Shown: positions 28,129 through 37,155, numbered from the stretch's first letter. The stretch: 64,000 nt of DNA from Anaerohalosphaeraceae bacterium (GCA_035378985.1 DAOSUR010000002.1:62001-126000); one strand, 5' to 3'. Notes: generated from the sequence alone by a model not told the origin. Program-made: numbers and translations.

Positions 28129-29003
28129 AGCCGTTTCATTTCTGTCATCGTGCGATGGCGACGGAATTTGAACTGTTTGTCGAGCATCCGGATTCTGTCT
28201 ATGCCGCAAATGCCGCTCGTGCGGCCTTCGACGAATTAGACCGTTTGGAATCGCTTTTAAGCCGGTTTCTCCCCAACAGCGACATCTCCCGTATTAATTC
28301 CGCACAAAAAGGACAATCGGTGATTGTTTCTCCGGAAACAATGGAATGCCTTCAAATTGCATGGCGTCTTTACAGGGAAACCGGTGGGCTTTTTGACTGT
28401 ACAGTGGGTGGATTGGTTGATTTATGGAAACGAACGACGCCTTCGGAAGCTGAGATTCGGAACCGACTGTCTTCGGTTGGGATGCATCGATTGGAAATCC
28501 GTCCGGAGGAGATGTCCGTCCGAGTGCATTCGGATGGAATCCGGCTGGATTTAGGGGGAATAGGGAAAGGATTTGCCGTTCGGAAAATGGCCGATGTGCT
28601 GGCCGAATGGCGGATTCAAAAAATCCTGATTCACGGCGGGACCAGTACCATCCTGGCAATGGATGCACCGTCGGACCAGGCAGGTTGGCCTGTCCGCCTG
28701 ACCAATCCAATTACGCAAAAGGAAATTCGGACGCTTCTGATGAGAAATGAATCGCTCAGCTGTTCTGGTCTTCGGAGGGGAACCGACATGATTCGTCCGA
28801 ATACTGGTCAGGCAATTCAGGATAAATCGGCAGTCTGGGTAAAGGGGGGCGACCCAGCCGTTTGTGATGGGGTTTCAACGGCCGTTATGGTGATGACAAA
28901 GGAGGAAATAGAGCAGTTCAGTCGAGAAAATCCTTCCCTGGGCATTCTGATTCTTCTGAGAGAAAGACCGACCGAAAAGCCTCTCCAATTCGGTCCCTGG
29001 TAA
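28125..29003 (+). CDS. apbE: FAD:protein FMN transferase
   Basis: A 292-residue ApbE-family protein that transfers FMN from FAD to a Ser/Thr of target proteins using Mg2+. Family motifs: AMATEFELFV (about 10-19), FDCTVGGLVDLW near 93-104, LDLGGIGKGFAVRKM near 143-157, MIRPNTGQ near 224-231 (usual form DPRTG) and DGVSTAVMVM near 247-256, whose Asp is a metal ligand. There is no signal peptide or lipobox, so it seems cytoplasmic, unlike many ApbE proteins. It is the last gene of the operon, overlapping the Agl23-like gene by 4 nt. I saw no clear flavinylation motif (D-x-x-S/T-G-A-T) in its neighbours, so its target is unknown. Confidence 0.87.
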   Translation: MKPFHFCHRAMATEFELFVEHPDSVYAANAARAAFDELDRLESLLSRFLPNSDISRINSAQKGQSVIVSPETMECLQIAWRLYRETGGLFDCTVGGLVDLWKRTTPSEAEIRNRLSSVGMHRLEIRPEEMSVRVHSDGIRLDLGGIGKGFAVRKMADVLAEWRIQKILIHGGTSTILAMDAPSDQAGWPVRLTNPITQKEIRTLLMRNESLSCSGLRRGTDMIRPNTGQAIQDKSAVWVKGGDPAVCDGVSTAVMVMTKEEIEQFSRENPSLGILILLRERPTEKPLQFGPW

Positions 29004-29076
29004 GAAGCTGTCATTTTTTTGCAAGTTCTGCAAGGAATCGGATGGGCAGGTCTGTCAATACTTTCAGAAATCTTTG

Positions 29077-29104
29077 TTGATACGGCCTCCAAAATATGGA
29101 TAAT
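29077..29104 (+). promoter_or_regulatory. Probable sigma-70 promoter of the symporter-kinase operon
   Basis: TTGATA at 29077-29082 and GATAAT at 29099-29104 with 16-bp spacing, each one mismatch from consensus. They lie in the 245-nt gap between apbE and the symporter start at 29249, where I see nothing else. Confidence 0.5.
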
Positions 29105-29248
29105 TCGGAAATAATTTAATGGCGTCTCACAAAAAGTCCGGATACCCGCCTTCCTCCTTTGCAGTTGCGGGGGACAGGTTGCGGGGATGACGGGAGATTT
29201 GTAAGACACAGAAAAAGACGAAGAGAACGTTTTTTAGGAGTCTGCACA

Positions 29249-31318
29249 ATGGGGATTCTGGATGTAATTGTTTTTGTTGCTTTTGTCGTCTGTGTCGTGG
29301 GGCTGGGGCTGTATAAAAGCCGCCATGAAAAGTCCGGCGAGGATTATTTTCTGGCCGGCCGTGGTCTGGTTTGGTGGCTGATCGGTTTTTCTCTGATTGC
29401 CGCCAATATTTCCTCCGAGCAGTTTGTCGGAATGAGCGGAAACGCCGCCAGCCATATCGGAATGGCCATCGCCAGTTATGAATGGATGGCGGCCATTACG
29501 CTGGTTGTAGTGGCCTTCGGATTCCTGCCTTACTTTCTGCGGGCGGGGATTTATACAATGCCGGAGTTCCTCGAATACCGCTATAACACGGCCGCCCGCA
29601 CCATTATGGCTGTGACGACCATTTTTATTTACATGCTTCTGCTGGGGGCGGTGACCTATTCCGGGGCCCTGACCATCAATACGATGGCTGAAGAGATGGG
29701 AATGAGTTTTGTTCCGACTGTAGCACAGGCTTCTTTGGTTATCGGGATTATCGCGATGCTGTACGTGGCGGCCGGCGGACTGAAGGCCTGCGCCTGGGCC
29801 GACCTGATTCAGGGAAGTGCTCTGATTGTCGGCGGAGCGGTCATCATGATTTTCGCCTTTAAGATGCTCGGCAATGTTCAGGAGGCCTCCTATATCGAAG
29901 ATGTAAGCACGGGAGCCGTCGGTCTGAAAACCTTTACGGGCAGTGAAGGAGTGCTGGAGCGGTTTGTATCTCTCAATAAGGTGCGGCTGAATATGTTCCT
30001 TCCGATGAGCGATGCGACCCTGCCCTGGACGGCGCTGCTGCTGGGGCTGTGGATTCCGAACTTTTATTACTGGGGTCTGAATCAGTATATTACCCAGAGA
30101 ACGCTCGGTTCGGCTTCGCTGGCGGAAGGACAGAAAGGTATTGTCTTTTCGGCCTTTATGAAGCTGCTTATCCCCTTTGTCATTGTGATTCCCGGCATTA
30201 TCGCCTTCAACCTGTTTGCACCGGATATGAAGTCCAAAGCGGCGGCGGACAATGCCCCGGTTCTGGCCAAATACAAAATGGCCAATCCGAACACACAGCT
30301 TGTGCAGGTTGTTTCGCAGCCGTCGCCGGAAGTGTTGGCCGCCCCGACGCAGGGGGCTTTTCTGCTGGCGGTCTTTCCGAGTGACTCGGCGCTGAAGGCA
30401 AGCCGAATCAAAAATCCGTTTGTCCTGCCGATTTTGAAAGAGAAGTACGACAAGCTCCAGGTTCAGCCCTTTACCGTGTTCGAATCGGATGACAAATCCT
30501 GGCGAACTGTTTTTCCGGCTCTGGCGGCGGAACTGGACCAGTACAATGCCGCGGTTCGCGAATCGGCCCGTGCTTCGAACGCCAAGATTACGACCGAGAA
30601 ATTTCTCGGGTATAAGTATGACTCTGCTCTCGGCCAGCTGCTCAGCAAAGTGCTTCCGAAAAAGAGCGGTCTGGTCGGGTTTGTGCTGGCGGCTTTGTTG
30701 GGGGCGATTGTCAGCTCGCTGGCGGCGATGCTCAATGCCGCTTCCACCATTTTCACGATGGATATCTACAAGAAATATCTGGCCCCGAACGCCTCTCAGG
30801 AAGCCGTTGTGAAGCTCGGGCGCATCTGTGTGGTTGCGTTTACGGCTGTGGCAGTCTTTTTGGCCCCGCAGCTGGGCAACCCCAAAATCAGCAACAGCAT
30901 CTTTACGATTATTCAGGAAAGCCAGGGCTTTCTGTCGCCGGGTGTGCTGGCGGTTTTTGTCTTCGGACTGGTGGTTCGCCTCGCTCCGGCTGTCTGCGGT
31001 GTGGCGGGGCTTGTGACCAACTTTATTGTGTACGGCGGGCTCAAATATGTTTCGACTATGGACAAACTGATGGAGAATGAAGTCATGGCCTTTTTAATCG
31101 GCAACTTCCTGAACCGCATGGCCATCAGTTTTATCCTTTGTCTTTTGGTCATGGCCCTGATTACGGCGGCCAGGCCGCTGGCTCAGCCTATCGAGTTTCG
31201 ACAGAACACGACGATTCAGCTGCATTCCTCCCGCGGCGCAGCGGTCGCCGGGGTTGTCGTCGTGGTGCTTACGCTGCTTTTGTATGTGATTTTCAGTCCG
31301 CTCGGTTTAGCCAGGTGA
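29249..31318 (+). CDS. Sodium/solute symporter (SSS family) with large loop insertion
   Basis: A 689-residue SSS/SGLT-type transporter coupling solute uptake to Na+. Landmarks: DYFLAGRGLVWWLIGFSLIAANISSEQFVGM in the first helices (substrate and Na+ region), AGGLKACAWADLIQG, NQYITQRTLG, and SSLAAMLNAASTIFTMDIYKKYL carrying the conserved Ser/Thr Na+ site. Residues about 327-460 form a hydrophilic insertion of roughly 130 residues where other family members have a short loop. ATG 29249 follows AGGAG; the upstream frame is non-coding-like. The kinase gene starts 13 nt later, suggesting uptake and phosphorylation of one sugar. Confidence 0.88.
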   Translation: MGILDVIVFVAFVVCVVGLGLYKSRHEKSGEDYFLAGRGLVWWLIGFSLIAANISSEQFVGMSGNAASHIGMAIASYEWMAAITLVVVAFGFLPYFLRAGIYTMPEFLEYRYNTAARTIMAVTTIFIYMLLLGAVTYSGALTINTMAEEMGMSFVPTVAQASLVIGIIAMLYVAAGGLKACAWADLIQGSALIVGGAVIMIFAFKMLGNVQEASYIEDVSTGAVGLKTFTGSEGVLERFVSLNKVRLNMFLPMSDATLPWTALLLGLWIPNFYYWGLNQYITQRTLGSASLAEGQKGIVFSAFMKLLIPFVIVIPGIIAFNLFAPDMKSKAAADNAPVLAKYKMANPNTQLVQVVSQPSPEVLAAPTQGAFLLAVFPSDSALKASRIKNPFVLPILKEKYDKLQVQPFTVFESDDKSWRTVFPALAAELDQYNAAVRESARASNAKITTEKFLGYKYDSALGQLLSKVLPKKSGLVGFVLAALLGAIVSSLAAMLNAASTIFTMDIYKKYLAPNASQEAVVKLGRICVVAFTAVAVFLAPQLGNPKISNSIFTIIQESQGFLSPGVLAVFVFGLVVRLAPAVCGVAGLVTNFIVYGGLKYVSTMDKLMENEVMAFLIGNFLNRMAISFILCLLVMALITAARPLAQPIEFRQNTTIQLHSSRGAAVAGVVVVVLTLLLYVIFSPLGLAR

Positions 31319-31331
31319 GGGAGATTGTACC

Positions 31332-32576
31332 GTGAAATCTGTAACGAATGATCAGCAAGCCGTTGATGTTCTGCGAAAACTGGCTTCAGAACACAATCTG
31401 TCTCTGAAAGGGGCGAAAATCCGCCGCAGCTCCTCCCGGTTTTGTCTGGGAGTCGAACACGGGGACTACAACGGGACCGAATTGTTCGGCGTCGGCACCG
31501 ACCGGTTTATCTGGATGGCTTACAAACCCAACGGCACCAGGAAGATGCGGCTGTACAGCGGGAATTTCCCGAATGACGGTCTTGTTGAGTTTGACTTGGG
31601 TTCCGTTCCGCCGCCCAAGTCTCCCCAAATTGCCGATACGTGGGCTCGGTTTCCGTATGGTGTGGAGTATATTTTGCGGCGGGAAGGATACAAACTCACG
31701 CAGGGACTGGATGCGGTCCTGTACGGCAATATCCCCGGCGGCGGGATGAGCCGTTCAGCTTCTCTGACGCTCAATCTGATTCTGTCGATTCTGGATGTCA
31801 ACGGCATTCAGGAATCGGATTCGATGAAGATTGTGGATTTGGCCCAGGCGGTGGAAAATGACTACATCGGTTCTCCCTGCGGCAAGCTGGACCAGATTAT
31901 GATTCTGTTTGCCAAGGAAGGGATGGGCACGCATTATCGGCCGTCTGACCGTTCGATTGCCTACGTGCCGCTGGGCAAAGGAGCTCCGGAATTCCGGATT
32001 GTGGTGATGGATACCGGAACAGTCCGGCCGGGTCTGGAAAAGTCCACCTACAAAGTTCGCCGGGCTGAGTGCGAAGAAATGGTGCAGAAAGCCAAGGCGG
32101 CCGGCTTTTCTATCAGCTGTCTGGCGGATATTCGGGACGAAGCCCTTTATCAGAAAATCCGAAGCCGCTTTGAAAAGGAAGTCCCTCATCTGGTCAGCCG
32201 AATGACCTATATTTACAAGGCCCAAAAGCGTTTCTATGAGATGCTCGATGCGTGGAAAAAGGGCGATATTCGAACCGTCGGGCGGATTTTCCGCGAAGAC
32301 GGGATAGGCCTGCGGGATGAGTACGTCATTTCCGGTCCGGAACTGGAGACGATGTGTGATATTGCCCGCACGGTGCCCGGCGTGCTCGGCGAGCGGATGC
32401 TGGGCGGCGGGGACAAGGGAGCCGCCGGGGCTTTGGTTTTGGCGGAAGATGCTGACAAGCTCAAACAAGCCGTCGAGACGGCGTATCCGCGGTCTCGCCC
32501 GGATTATGCAGACCGCTTTGCTGTTCATACCTGCAAAGTGGTTGAGGGGATTGCAGTCCTCAAAGAGACGCTCTGA
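31332..32576 (+). CDS. Galactokinase-like GHMP sugar kinase
   Basis: A 414-residue GHMP kinase most similar to galactokinases. The first motif reads EHGDYNG (galactokinase EHTDYN), the second PGGGMSRSASL replaces the usual G-L-S-S-S-A-S with Arg in the ATP loop, the catalytic Asp is in CGKLDQ, and the third motif is ERMLGGGDKGAAGAL. The core catalytic residues are present but the binding loops differ, so another sugar may be the substrate. GTG 31332 follows GAGGGAG, which overlaps the symporter stop. The operon ends at the terminator at 32604. Confidence 0.82.
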   Translation: MKSVTNDQQAVDVLRKLASEHNLSLKGAKIRRSSSRFCLGVEHGDYNGTELFGVGTDRFIWMAYKPNGTRKMRLYSGNFPNDGLVEFDLGSVPPPKSPQIADTWARFPYGVEYILRREGYKLTQGLDAVLYGNIPGGGMSRSASLTLNLILSILDVNGIQESDSMKIVDLAQAVENDYIGSPCGKLDQIMILFAKEGMGTHYRPSDRSIAYVPLGKGAPEFRIVVMDTGTVRPGLEKSTYKVRRAECEEMVQKAKAAGFSISCLADIRDEALYQKIRSRFEKEVPHLVSRMTYIYKAQKRFYEMLDAWKKGDIRTVGRIFREDGIGLRDEYVISGPELETMCDIARTVPGVLGERMLGGGDKGAAGALVLAEDADKLKQAVETAYPRSRPDYADRFAVHTCKVVEGIAVLKETL

Positions 32577-32603
32577 CGCCGGCCGGAGAAAAAACGGGTG
32601 TCA

Positions 32604-32630
32604 AACGGGTCCGAAAGGGCCCGTTTTTTT
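32604..32630 (+). terminator. Intrinsic terminator after the GHMP kinase gene
   Basis: A 9-bp GC-rich stem (AACGGGTCC with GGGCCCGTT, one G-U pair) with a GAAA tetraloop, followed by seven T residues, 27 nt after the stop at 32576. Confidence 0.92.
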
Positions 32631-32645
32631 GTTGTATTGATGAAT

Positions 32646-32685
32646 ACATTTTTGTTATAGAGAAGATAAAAAGCGACAATATTGT
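32646..32685. promoter_or_regulatory. Pair of ACA-N4-TGT palindromes upstream of the sigma-54 activator gene
   Basis: ACATTTTTGT at 32646-32655 and ACAATATTGT at 32676-32685 (the latter inside the perfect palindrome GACAATATTGTC). Their starts are exactly 30 bp apart and the second ends 17 bp before ATG 32703. The same element pair occurs before both amt operons, so this is the likely autoregulatory site of the activator. Confidence 0.65.
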
Positions 32686-32702
32686 CTGTCAGGGAAAAAC
32701 CG

Positions 32703-34217
32703 ATGGAGAAACTCGGAAAAGAAGTTCAGCTGCTCGCGGAGGTGTCGCGGGCCATCGCCGATTCCTTAAACCTGGAGGAAACCCTCGGTTCCATTTTGTC
32801 CACCCTCGAAAGCCATCTGAAGCTGGAACGAGGACAGATTATGCTTCTGGACCCGGACACCGAGACTATCGCCATCAAAGTGGCTCACGGCATTCCGGAT
32901 GAGTCCAAACAGGTTACCTACAAAGTCGGAGAGGGAATCACGGGGCTGGTTGTCCAGCGGGGCATCCGGGAGATTGTGCCGGATATCAGCAAAGACCCCC
33001 GATTTTTAGCCAAGACAGGGCGACGGCCAAAACCGAAACGGGGACGAATCGCCTTCTTCTGTGTGCCGATTAAGCTGGAGGGCAAAACCATCGGCGCTAT
33101 CAGCGCCGACAGAAAAGTCCTGCCGGGCGAGAACCTCGAATTCTATGTCAACCTTCTGGAAGTCCTTTCGACAATGGTAGCTCAGGCGGTTAAGCTCAAC
33201 CGACTGGTTGTTTCCGACCGGCTGAAGCTGGAGGACGAAAACGCCCGTCTGCGCAGCGAGCTGAAGAAAAAGTTCAGCATTCACAATATGATCGGCACCA
33301 GCAATGCGATGCAGGAGGTGTATCGGCTCATTGAGCAGGTGGCCAACAGCAATGCAACTGTGCTGATTCGCGGCGAAAGCGGCACCGGCAAGGACCTGGT
33401 TGCCCATGCCATTCATTACAACAGCATGCGGGCGGACAAGCCCTTTATCAAAGTCAACTGCACGGCACTGCCGGAACTGCTTCTGGAAAGCGAACTGTTC
33501 GGCCATGAGAAAGGGGCATTCACCGGGGCGACTCAGCGGAAACTCGGACGCTTTGAACTGGCCTCCGGCGGGACCATCTTTTTGGATGAAATCGGCGATT
33601 TCTCTCTGAATCTTCAGGTCAAGCTGCTGCGGGTGATTCAATTCCGCGAGTTTGAACGTGTCGGCGGTACAGAGACCATTCGAACCAATGTTCGGATTGT
33701 CGTTGCAACTCATAAAAATCTTGAAGAAGGCATCAAAAACGGCCTTTTTCGAGAGGATTTGTATTACCGAATCAATGTATTTCCGATTTTTATCCCTCCG
33801 CTGCGGGACCGCAAAGACGACATTATGCTGCTGGCGGATTATTTTCTTGAGAAATATGCCCGCGAAAACGGCAAAAAAATCAACCGCATCTCCACACCGG
33901 CGATTGAAATGCTCACGAGTTATCACTGGCCCGGCAATGTCCGCGAGCTGGAAAACTGCATCGAGCGGGCGGTGCTGGTCTGCAATGAAGATGTCATCCG
34001 TTCCGACCATTTGCCGCCTTCCCTTCAGATGGTTCAAAAAACGCCGAGCCGCGACGGGTTGACTTTGCCGGAACGAGTTGCCAATCTTGAAAGAGAGATG
34101 ATTGTGGATGCCCTCAAAAAGACAGGCGGCCGGCAAAAGTATGCGGCACGGGAATTGGGAATCACAGAGCGGATGCTCGGCTACAAGATGCGCAAATACC
34201 ATCTGCTCGGGAAATGA
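32703..34217 (+). CDS. Sigma-54-dependent transcriptional activator, NifA-like (GAF-AAA+-FIS)
   Basis: A 504-residue enhancer-binding protein. An N-terminal GAF sensor domain (about 5-170) and a short helical linker precede the AAA+ domain (about 193-435), with Walker A GESGTGKD (224-231), sigma-54 contact loop GAFTGA (271-276), Walker B TIFLDEIG (291-298) and [15 protein letters not shown]. The C-terminal FIS-type helix-turn-helix lies at about 463-500. It lacks a receiver domain, so control is through the GAF ligand or a partner such as a PII protein, not phosphorylation. ATG 32703 follows CAGGG. The cysteine-rich linker of oxygen-sensitive NifA proteins is not seen. The next two transcription units carry sigma-54 promoters, so it very probably controls nitrogen assimilation here. 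Confidence 0.9.
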   Translation: MEKLGKEVQLLAEVSRAIADSLNLEETLGSILSTLESHLKLERGQIMLLDPDTETIAIKVAHGIPDESKQVTYKVGEGITGLVVQRGIREIVPDISKDPRFLAKTGRRPKPKRGRIAFFCVPIKLEGKTIGAISADRKVLPGENLEFYVNLLEVLSTMVAQAVKLNRLVVSDRLKLEDENARLRSELKKKFSIHNMIGTSNAMQEVYRLIEQVANSNATVLIRGESGTGKDLVAHAIHYNSMRADKPFIKVNCTALPELLLESELFGHEKGAFTGATQRKLGRFELASGGTIFLDEIGDFSLNLQVKLLRVIQFREFERVGGTETIRTNVRIVVATHKNLEEGIKNGLFREDLYYRINVFPIFIPPLRDRKDDIMLLADYFLEKYARENGKKINRISTPAIEMLTSYHWPGNVRELENCIERAVLVCNEDVIRSDHLPPSLQMVQKTPSRDGLTLPERVANLEREMIVDALKKTGGRQKYAARELGITERMLGYKMRKYHLLGK

Positions 34218-34230
34218 ATCCGGCGAAAAT

Positions 34231-34270
34231 ACAAAAACGTAGAAATAGAATTTTCTCTGGACAAAAATGT
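34231..34270. promoter_or_regulatory. Paired ACA-N4-TGT palindromes (putative enhancer) of the porin-amt-glnK operon
   Basis: ACAAAAACGT (34231-34240, last half imperfect) and ACAAAAATGT (34261-34270), 30 bp apart start to start. The second is centred about 96 bp upstream of the -24 GG of the sigma-54 promoter at 34361. A single degenerate copy, GCATTTTTGT, occurs at 34336-34345. Also in this region the 12-mer TTTGCTGCAAAA is directly repeated at 34273 and 34291. Confidence 0.6.
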
Positions 34271-34359
34271 AGTTTGCTGCAAAAAACCTCTTTGCTGCAA
34301 AATCTTTTCATCTCCTTGTATTTCAATGTGATACAGCATTTTTGTTCTGCGGTTTCACT

Positions 34360-34375
34360 TGGTATGTCTGTTGCA
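34360..34375 (+). promoter_or_regulatory. Sigma-54 promoter of the porin-amt-glnK operon
   Basis: TGGTATG-TCTG-TTGCA: the invariant GG (34361-34362) and GC (34373-34374) are separated by the required 10 nt. It lies 74 nt upstream of the porin-like start and directly downstream of the sigma-54 activator gene. Confidence 0.8.
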
Positions 34376-34448
34376 TCTTCTCTCGTTCCGTAAAAAGTCG
34401 GCGGCTGTACGCCGGCTTAAAAAACGTCCTTTTTTTGGGAGAAGAAAA

Positions 34449-35210
34449 ATGTGTAGGAGACAATGGATTTGTGCAGGAGTGGTTTTGGCGGTTTCTGTTG
34501 CGGCAGCGGCGGAAGAAAAGGCTGCGTTCTCGCTGACCAGTGATTTCTACAGCAAGTATGTTTGGCGGGGGCACAACCTCGTGGATGACTGGGTCTGGCA
34601 GCCTTCCATCGGAATCAGCAAGGGGCCCTGGTCGGCCGGCATCTGGGGCAATCTGGACCTGACAGATGAAAACAATCAGTCCGGGGAATTTACGGAATAT
34701 GATTTTTACGGAAGCTATGCTCTTTCTCTTACGGAGAAGCTGACGTTATCGGTCGGCTATATTTATTACCGGTTTCCCAGTGCCGGCAGCACGCAGGAGG
34801 TTTATTCGGGTTTGTCGCTGGATACATTTCTTACCCCTACGGTGACCGTTTATTATGATTTTGACGACATCAACGGGACTTATGTATCCGCCGGCATCGG
34901 CCATACCATCGAAAAAATTGCGGAGCTCAGTGAATCCGTGCCGGTCGGTCTGGCCCTGTCCTGCACAGTCGGCTGGGGCGATTCCAACTACAATGAGGGC
35001 TACTGGACGGATGCCGTCGGAGACCCTCTCGATAAAAGTGCGCTCAATGACCTGAGTCTGAAAATCGCCTTTCCATTTACCCTCGGAAAATGGACCGTAA
35101 CACCGAGTCTGAATTACGTGACGATTCTGGATTCGGATATCCGCAAGGGACTTTCTGCCGGGGATCGGGGCTTGTTTTGGACCGGAGTCGGTCTGGCAAC
35201 AGAGTTTTAA
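34449..35210 (+). CDS. Outer-membrane beta-barrel protein, TorF/Gcw_chp-like putative porin
   Basis: A 253-residue exported protein with a signal peptide ending near residue 21 (VSVAAAAEE). The mature part alternates aromatic and polar residues as in beta-barrels and starts SLTSDFYSKYVWRGHNL, the signature opening of the TorF/Gcw_chp putative porin group; it ends in the aromatic-terminated ATEF. ATG 34449 follows GGGAGAAG. It is the first gene after the sigma-54 promoter and 39 nt upstream of amt, so it may let ammonium or a nitrogenous solute through the outer membrane. That role is inferred from the operon only. Confidence 0.72.
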   Translation: MCRRQWICAGVVLAVSVAAAAEEKAAFSLTSDFYSKYVWRGHNLVDDWVWQPSIGISKGPWSAGIWGNLDLTDENNQSGEFTEYDFYGSYALSLTEKLTLSVGYIYYRFPSAGSTQEVYSGLSLDTFLTPTVTVYYDFDDINGTYVSAGIGHTIEKIAELSESVPVGLALSCTVGWGDSNYNEGYWTDAVGDPLDKSALNDLSLKIAFPFTLGKWTVTPSLNYVTILDSDIRKGLSAGDRGLFWTGVGLATEF

Positions 35211-35249
35211 CAACAGGAAGACTCTTTTTTCTTCAGAAAGGAACCAAAC

Positions 35250-36617
35250 ATGTATAGTCATCGGGAGATTCGTTGCAGAGGATGGTGGTTTGCGGTCTGT
35301 CTGCTGCTGTTGAGCGGGATTCTGTATGCCGGAGAATCAGCGGCACAAGAGCCGAGCGGGATTGCAGAAGTCAAGGAATCTCTGCAAGTTAATATGAATG
35401 TGATTTGGACGTGTATAGCCGCTTTTCTGGTCTTCTTCATGCAGGCTGGCTTTGCCATGGTGGAAACGGGTTTCACCCGGGCAAAAAATTCCGTCAACAT
35501 TCTGATGAAAAATCTGATGGACTTTGCCGTCGGCTCGCTCGTGTTCTTCCTGATCGGCTTCGGTCTGATGTTTGGACGGTCCAATGGGCTGTTCGGCACG
35601 ACGATGTTTGCCCTCGGCGGAGTTGAACCGGGAGAAGACTGGAGCTGGACTTTTCTGATTTTCCAGACGGTTTTTGCGGCCACGGCCGCCACGATTGTTT
35701 CCGGCGCGATGGCCGAACGAACCAAATTCATCTCTTATCTGATTTACAGCGCTGTGATTTCACTGGTGATTTATCCGGTGTTCGGTTCGTGGGCGTGGGG
35801 AAACCTGCTGTTAACAGACAATACGAGCTGGCTGGCGAACATGGGTTTTCATGACTTTGCGGGCTCGACGGTTGTTCATTCCATCGGCGGCTGGCTGGCT
35901 TTAGCGGGAGCCGTTCTTTTGGGCCCCCGATTGGGTAAATATGGTCGGGACGGCAAACCCAAAGCCCTGCTCGGACACAATATTCCATTGGCGGCTTTGG
36001 GCGTGTTTATCCTCTGGTTCGGTTGGTTTGGATTTAATCCGGGAAGCACCACGGTTGCCGGCGGAAAGGTGGGGTATATTGCCGTTACGACCAATTTAGC
36101 GGCAGCAGCCGGAGCGGTTTCCTCGCTGCTGACATCTTGGATGGTTTTGAAGAAACCGGATCTTTCGATGACTTTAAACGGGACATTGGCCGGACTGGTT
36201 GCGATTACGGCTCCCTGTGACGGCGTCACGCCTATCGGAGCGATTGTCATCGGACTGGTAGCAGGTGTTTTGGTGGTGTTCAGTGTTCTGTTTTTTGATG
36301 CGGTTTTGAAAATTGACGATCCGGTTGGTGCCGTCAGTGTCCATGCGGTGAACGGTTTTTGGGGTACGGTGGCCTATGGATTGTTTGCTGTTGACGGCGG
36401 GATCTTTTATGGAGGAGGGCTCCGCCTGCTGGGGATTCAGCTGCTCGGTGCCGGAGTAGCTTTTGTCTGGGCTTTTGGTCTGGGACTGCTGCTGTTCTGG
36501 GTTCTCCGAAATACGGTGGGACTGCGGGTCAGTACGGAAGAAGAAATGAAGGGTCTGGATATCGGCGAACACGGCATGGAAGCGTACAGCGGATTTCAGA
36601 TTTTCAGCATCATGTAG
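35250..36617 (+). CDS. amt: Ammonium transporter Amt (copy 1)
   Basis: A 455-residue Amt/MEP/Rh channel with a cleavable-looking N-terminal signal (about 1-33) and 11 transmembrane helices. The pore twin histidines lie in [10 protein letters not shown] and [10 protein letters not shown]. The Amt signature DFAGSTVVH and the cytosolic C-terminal tail [20 protein letters not shown], which docks the PII protein, are present. AAAGGAAC precedes ATG 35250. It sits between the porin-like gene and glnK in a sigma-54-driven operon. It resembles the second Amt in this window throughout, pointing to duplication of an amt-glnK module. Confidence 0.95.
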   Translation: MYSHREIRCRGWWFAVCLLLLSGILYAGESAAQEPSGIAEVKESLQVNMNVIWTCIAAFLVFFMQAGFAMVETGFTRAKNSVNILMKNLMDFAVGSLVFFLIGFGLMFGRSNGLFGTTMFALGGVEPGEDWSWTFLIFQTVFAATAATIVSGAMAERTKFISYLIYSAVISLVIYPVFGSWAWGNLLLTDNTSWLANMGFHDFAGSTVVHSIGGWLALAGAVLLGPRLGKYGRDGKPKALLGHNIPLAALGVFILWFGWFGFNPGSTTVAGGKVGYIAVTTNLAAAAGAVSSLLTSWMVLKKPDLSMTLNGTLAGLVAITAPCDGVTPIGAIVIGLVAGVLVVFSVLFFDAVLKIDDPVGAVSVHAVNGFWGTVAYGLFAVDGGIFYGGGLRLLGIQLLGAGVAFVWAFGLGLLLFWVLRNTVGLRVSTEEEMKGLDIGEHGMEAYSGFQIFSIM

Positions 36618-36648
36618 CCGAATGTTTTTTCTTAAGGAGTATATGCCT

Positions 36649-36990
36649 ATGAAACTGATTATTGCGTACATCCAGCCGCATAAACTGGAAGAGGTCAAAA
36701 AAGCTTTGGTTCAGGCCGAAGTCGGCAAGATGAGTGTGACCAATTCACTCGGCTGCGGAGCCCAAATGGGCTATCAGGAAAGTTATCGCGGCATCAAATT
36801 CGAGGTTAATCTCCTCAAAAAGGTTCGTCTGGAGATTGCCGTCAATGACAATTTTGTAGACCGCACAGTAAATGCGATTATTTCCGCGGCACGCACCGGA
36901 GAAATCGGGGACGGCAAAATCTTTATTCTCGATTTGGCCGAATGCATTCGCATCCGAACTGGCGAAAAAGGGTCGGCGGCGATCGGCTGA
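36649..36990 (+). CDS. glnK: PII signalling protein (copy 1)
   Basis: A 113-residue PII-family regulator expected to sense 2-oxoglutarate, ATP and ADP and to block Amt when nitrogen is plentiful. The T-loop ends in [10 protein letters not shown] with the tyrosine that is uridylylated in proteobacteria, the B-loop reads [11 protein letters not shown], and RIRTGEKG is the C-loop. ATG 36649 is chosen because AAGGAG lies 9 nt upstream of it, whereas ATG 36643 lies only 3 nt from it, and MKLIIAYI is the usual PII start. It follows amt by 31 nt. Confidence 0.94.
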   Translation: MKLIIAYIQPHKLEEVKKALVQAEVGKMSVTNSLGCGAQMGYQESYRGIKFEVNLLKKVRLEIAVNDNFVDRTVNAIISAARTGEIGDGKIFILDLAECIRIRTGEKGSAAIG

Positions 36991-37025
36991 AGGACTCAAG
37001 GGATGGTCAGAGTCGGCAGAAAAAT

Positions 37026-37065
37026 ACAAAAATGTTTAATTAAAATTTTTCAATTACATTTTTGT
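37026..37065. promoter_or_regulatory. Paired ACA-N4-TGT palindromes (putative enhancer) of the second amt-glnK operon
   Basis: ACAAAAATGT (37026-37035) and its reverse complement ACATTTTTGT (37056-37065), exactly 30 bp apart. The second is centred about 97 bp upstream of the -24 GG at 37157, almost the same geometry as in the first amt operon. Confidence 0.68.
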
Positions 37066-37081
37066 AGATTTTCTCCGACTC

Positions 37082-37117
37082 TGTTTTGAAAGCAAAACAA
37101 GCGGTATCCCGCTTTTC
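37082..37117 (+). terminator. Possible terminator of the first amt-glnK operon
   Basis: Two adjacent short hairpins: TGTTTTG-AAAG-CAAAACA (37082-37098) and AAGCGG-TATC-CCGCTT (37099-37114), the second followed by a short T run. The stems are weak, so confidence is limited. Confidence 0.4.
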
Positions 37118-37155
37118 TATCAATACTTATGGTTTTTCATTGATTGGGACCCTTC

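Noticed and set aside
34231..34345. A CRISPR-like or tandem repeat array in the amt promoter region.
   Set aside because: The repeats are short (10-12 bp), few, and arranged as regulatory palindromes; no spacers of uniform length.
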